64,000 bases of DNA from assembly GCF_963678635.1 (NCBI RefSeq), contig NC_087071.1, positions 13,561,231 to 13,625,230 on the forward strand, read 5' to 3'. A program made the translations under genes and the position numbers. Below, in pieces: positions 63,889 through 64,000 of this stretch. Source of the DNA: Symsagittifera roscoffensis. Its lineage: Eukaryota > Xenacoelomorpha > Acoela > Convolutidae. The first letter of the stretch is position 1; each line of letters begins with the position of its first letter. Under the pieces are notes generated by a model. The model was not told where the DNA came from, searched no databases, and saw nothing but the letters and a program-made list of their open reading frames with translations.

Positions 63889-64000
63889 AAATCTTAAATT
63901 AATGAAGTCATTATGGCGCGAAAGTGAAAAACTAAAATTAGATTTTCTTAGACAAAAGGCCTTGGAAGCTACTGGTTTGTCCGATTAAGGTCAGTTTGCC
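63889..64000 (+). other. Sequence after the BEL/Pao pol, to window end
   Basis: AT-rich. A short open stretch ends LEATGLSD before TAA. The 3' LTR would be expected just beyond; its start cannot be decided here. Confidence 0.35.

Overview
The window looks like repeat-rich nuclear DNA from an invertebrate animal. It is AT-rich, genes are split by GT-AG introns, and it carries decayed BEL/Pao and Gypsy-like LTR retrotransposons, a dead non-LTR element, hAT-type MITEs and many inverted repeats. An arthropod-like host is plausible, but no species can be fixed from the sequence. No bacterial-style operon, CRISPR array, rRNA or tRNA gene was seen.

The main host feature is a gene for a secreted or extracellular protein with two tandem C-type lectin domains (CTLDs), read on the + strand. 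Its exons are very short compared with its introns: 7602-7737, 25674-25823, 44858-45093, 47441-47549 and 52407-52719 (stop). Every junction is phase-compatible, and the joined frame stays open for 313 codons. Both domains show the six-cysteine long-form pattern with nearly identical spacings. Most of the window (7.7-52.4 kb) is therefore intron, and most of the mobile DNA sits inside it.

Layout. 1-1.4 kb: AT-rich with a dispersed repeat. 1.4-3.2 kb: a possible first exon of an unknown gene and a decayed coding-like segment between direct repeats. 3.5-6.55 kb: a dead non-LTR retrotransposon on the - strand. 7.6 kb: CTLD1 exon. Intron 1 (17.9 kb): a 108-bp tandem array, several elements ending in CCCGGGTTGACC, and a 7-kb nested inverted repeat (16.2-23.2 kb). 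25.7 kb: CTLD1 middle exon. Intron 2 (19 kb): a 13-kb Gypsy-like retrotransposon (28.2-41.3 kb), the 3' end of a second copy, and a TIR element with internal tandem repeats (42.7-44.1 kb). 44.9-47.5 kb: end of CTLD1 and start of CTLD2, with a MITE between them that has an 8-bp target duplication. Intron 4 contains a young, internally deleted LTR element on the opposite strand (48,590-51,046; two differences between its 350-bp LTRs; 5-bp target duplication). 52.4-52.7 kb: last CTLD2 exon. 54.5-56.5 kb: a reversed 3' fragment of the Gypsy-like family. 56.5-57.05 kb: a broken ORF that may be SGNH-like. 57.2-63.9 kb: a nearly full-length but decayed BEL/Pao gag-pol.

The retrotransposon proteins act in copying their own elements, and nearly all copies here are broken. 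Only the CTLD gene looks like a maintained host gene. No homology search could be run; family calls rest on motifs and exon logic.
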